This document shows, in pieces, positions 62,221-64,000 of a DNA stretch of 64,000 nt. The position numbers and the translations under genes are program-made. The number at the start of each line of letters is the position of its first letter. Position 1 is the stretch's first letter. Origin of the DNA: DASQHW01 sp038209365 (lineage in GTDB: Bacteria; Actinomycetota; Acidimicrobiia; IMCC26256; PALSA-610); NCBI GenBank assembly GCA_038209365.1, contig JBBQXS010000003.1, positions 1-64,000 on the forward strand, given 5' to 3'. The notes under the pieces were generated by a model. That model searched no databases. It was not told the origin of the DNA and saw only the letters and a list, made by a program, of their open reading frames with translations.

Positions 62221-62273
62221 AACGCAAGCGTACGCCCGCTCCTGACCCACCAAGCGCGCGGAAACGGAGTTCG

Positions 62274-62492
62274 TCAGCGCCCGGCAGAGTGGTCAGTTAC
62301 TACGTGCTCGTGATCAGCGGCGCATCCACGATGACCGACCGGCACCACCCACCGGAACAAGCTGAGACCGGGTCGCTGGCACCAACAATCACGCGAGCAC
62401 GCGCACTCGACCGCACCCATACCCTCAACGAATCGACCGATGACAGCAAACAGCAGGTAGAACCCGAAGAGTCTCACGATGACGCGTCTCAT
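62274..62492 (-). CDS. Small Cys-rich single-span membrane protein
   Basis: 72 residues from ATG 62492: one membrane helix (VRLFGFYLLFAVIGRFV, residues 6-22), then a Cys cluster VECACSRDCWCQRPGLSLFRW (Cys at about 29, 31, 35, 37) and a charged tail. The four closely spaced Cys could bind a metal, fitting the adjacent CDF. Resembles small actinobacterial proteins of unknown function. The rest of the stretch 62221-62612 holds no other gene I can support. Confidence 0.6.
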   Translation of the reverse strand: MRRVIVRLFGFYLLFAVIGRFVEGMGAVECACSRDCWCQRPGLSLFRWVVPVGHRGCAADHEHVVTDHSAGR

Positions 62493-62612
62493 AACCCACC
62501 GAGGTTATCGCCAGGCAATCCGCGACCGCCGGACGAACGAGGGTTGACCACCACTTCCTCGAGCAGCGCTCGCGACGCGCGAGCGCGACGGCGCCGTGCT
62601 GCTGCGTGTCGG

Positions 62613-62978
62613 CTACCACTCGACGCCGGTGCAGACGCAGAACTCGTTGTTCTCCGGGTCGGACATTCTGACCCAGAGTGTCTCCCCGAGACTCTGCACG
62701 CCTTCATAGAGCCGGTGGGCTCCGAGCGCCTGCAGCCGATTGATTTCGGGTTCGATGTCATCGACGACGATGTCGAGATGCATGCGATTCTTGCCGGCCT
62801 TCGGCTCGGGTACTCCTTGCAGAACAAGTGGTGAAGCGATGCCCTCCTTGGGAACGAGTACCGCGACGGACTTGTCGGTGTAGTACTCGCGGTAGTCGAG
62901 GGCCTCGCGCCAGAACTCGACGAGCTTCGCCGGATCCGCGCAGTCGAGTACGAGATCGACCCTCGCCTTTTGACCCAT
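62613..62978 (-). CDS. VOC-family protein
   Basis: 121 residues: LDCADPAKLVEFWREALDYRE at the N-terminus, middle strand MHLDIVVDDIEPEINRLQALGAHRL and C-terminal MSDPENNEFCVCTG, the layout of actinobacterial glyoxalase-like (VOC) proteins. The Cys pair CVC near the end is unusual. Function unknown. Confidence 0.88.
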   Translation of the reverse strand: MGQKARVDLVLDCADPAKLVEFWREALDYREYYTDKSVAVLVPKEGIASPLVLQGVPEPKAGKNRMHLDIVVDDIEPEINRLQALGAHRLYEGVQSLGETLWVRMSDPENNEFCVCTGVEW

Positions 62979-63171
62979 GGTGCGCCTCCTCGATCGCTAA
63001 CGGTGATCAGTGATCGCCATCAGATGTTCGGTTGACAGGTGTCGGCTTCTCGCGGACGGAGCATACGGAGCGAGCCGCGAAATTCGTAGGCGACGACCGA
63101 AGCGACGCGAGACGCTCGTGAAGTTAATGCAGCACTCGTTCCCTTCGGCAACGGCCACTGGAGTTCAGTTG

Positions 63172-63966
63172 TCACGCCGCGACACGAGGTAATTCGGGTT
63201 TGCGGGCGAGGAAGGCGTAGCCGTAGACCTCGTAGGCGCGGGCTTTTTCTTCGCCGACCGCGCCGCCGAACGTGTCTGCAGGTGGTCCGATCTGGACTTC
63301 AACGAAGCCTGCGTCTTCCAGCATCTTCTGCCAGCCCGCACGGGGCAGCCCGCCGGCGATTCAGCCGGTCCAGAGGTCGATGTCGCGCAGCGCCTCGGCC
63401 GGTACCGGGCGACCGTTCGCGATGTCCGCGAACTGGAGGTGGCCGCCGGGCCGCAAGACGCGTCGGATCTCGGCGAACACCGCCTGCTTGTCGGCACAGA
63501 GGTTGATGACTCCGTTGGAGATGACGACGTCCGCCCACGCGTCCTCGACGGGGAGCGCTTCGGCCAGCCCTTCTCGGAAGTCGACGTGTCCGAGCTCGAG
63601 GGCCTCGGCGGTGTCACGCGATTTCTTCAACATTTCAGCTGTCATGTCGACGCCGACGACGCGGCCGGTCGCACCAACCTGACCGGCCGCGATGAACGAG
63701 TCGAATCCGGCGCCGGACCCGATGTCGACGACATGCTCCCGTGGTTCGACATGACGCAGCGAGAACGGATTGCCGACGCCCGCGAACGACTCGACCGCGC
63801 GGTCGGGCAGCGCGCCGACAACGGCGTCGTCGTAGCCGAGCCGAGCCGCAAGGGGCCGGCCCGTGTGAAAATGAAACGTCGCGGCCGGCTCGACTGCGAC
63901 TTCCCGGTACTTCTCACGGACCTGCTCGCGCAACAACTCGGGATCGATGACCAGCTCGTCGGTCAT
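63172..63966 (-). CDS. ArsM-like SAM methyltransferase with in-frame TGA (probable selenocysteine)
   Basis: From ATG 63966 the frame reads 201 residues of an arsenite-methyltransferase-like protein: motif I VVDIGSGAGFDSF (residues 79-91), GVDMTAEMLKKSRD, ISNGVINLCADK with Cys157 and LRPGGHLQFADI. TGA follows at codon 202 (63363-63361). The same frame continues with IAGGLPRAGWQKMLEDAGF and on through GGAVGEEKARAYEVYGYAFLARKPEL to a TGA at 63172. Related enzymes carry Cys at this position (LWTGCIAGAL), so the TGA replaces a conserved Cys. With a SECIS-like hairpin just after it, reading as selenocysteine is likely, giving 264 residues. A simple nonsense mutation would leave no reason for the later sequence to be preserved. 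Likely methylates arsenic or another metalloid. Confidence 0.85.
63334..63346 (-). promoter_or_regulatory. SECIS-like hairpin after the TGA
   Basis: On the mRNA strand GCCC-CGUGC-GGGC forms a 4-bp stem and 5-base loop; the loop G is its second base and lies 20 bases after the UGA. Bacterial SECIS elements have a G in the first two loop bases and a 16-37 base distance, so both rules are met. GCC/GGC outside could extend it asymmetrically. The stem is short and untested. Confidence 0.65.
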
Positions 63967-64000
63967 GACGCGACCTCCGCTCCCGACGCGACCGCAAGGC

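Noticed and set aside
1..64000. CRISPR arrays, insertion sequences, prophage or integration sites
   Set aside because: No regularly spaced repeats, transposase or integrase motifs or direct repeats at tRNA-Gln were found by eye.

Overview
This window reads as a chromosomal segment of a high-G+C actinobacterium, most likely an uncultured soil-type Actinomycetota (Acidimicrobiia or Thermoleophilia would fit). The evidence is G/C-biased codon use, frequent GTG starts, 4-base ATGA/GTGA gene overlaps, a mycobacterial-type LexA box, and families typical of the phylum (DUF222/HNH, DUF1206, DUF5996, alpha/beta hydrolase-cyclase fusions, AfsR-type regulators). I see no rRNA, CRISPR array, intact insertion sequence or prophage. 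One tRNA is present, tRNA-Gln(CTG).

Layout. 1-5.5 kb: the 5' end of an SOS-type DUF222/HNH gene, a small zinc ribbon, tRNA-Gln, a hydrolase-cyclase fusion beside a truncated flavoprotein gene, and an OsmC protein. 5.5-9.5 kb: redox enzymes, a ferritin-like/VIT1 transporter and a hydrolase. 9.5-18.9 kb: a long leftward run that starts with an alpha/beta hydrolase and a PaoABC-type molybdenum aldehyde oxidoreductase. It continues after only 21 bp into a terminal-oxidase operon: cupredoxin, CoxB, CtaD/E fusion, CtaG and a 39-residue membrane peptide. 19.5-29 kb: secreted proteins (subtilisin-like S8 and CocE-like S15 peptidases), a quinone-reductase-like enzyme, a PAP2-diacylglycerol kinase fusion and a DUF1206 membrane protein. 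29-31.5 kb: a divergent arsenic-type locus with an ArsR-ArsC fusion. 31.7-44 kb: membrane proteins, a large AfsR-type regulator, a reductase/methyltransferase/membrane-protein group resembling isoprenoid-quinone biosynthesis, a MEDS plus histidine-kinase sensor pair, and a sulfotransferase. 44-58.6 kb: HtrA protease, an EmrB-type exporter with a TetR regulator, a second hydrolase-cyclase fusion, a three-gene ArsR/SRPBCC/DHFR-like operon, a beta-propeller lipoprotein and an NDH-2-like flavoprotein with a divergent HxlR regulator. 59-64 kb: TauE-type permease, two cation-diffusion-facilitator-like proteins, and a methyltransferase.

The most striking observation is that this last gene (63172-63966, minus strand) carries an in-frame TGA at codon 202. 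Conserved ArsM-like sequence continues in the same frame beyond it, and a SECIS-like hairpin lies at the right distance, so a selenocysteine codon is likely. Second, five otherwise conserved genes are broken by six small frameshifts, each with conserved protein sequence on both sides. This suggests either residual indels in the assembly or recent decay. Third, several regulator genes have clear palindromic operators next to them, including one that overlaps its own start codon.
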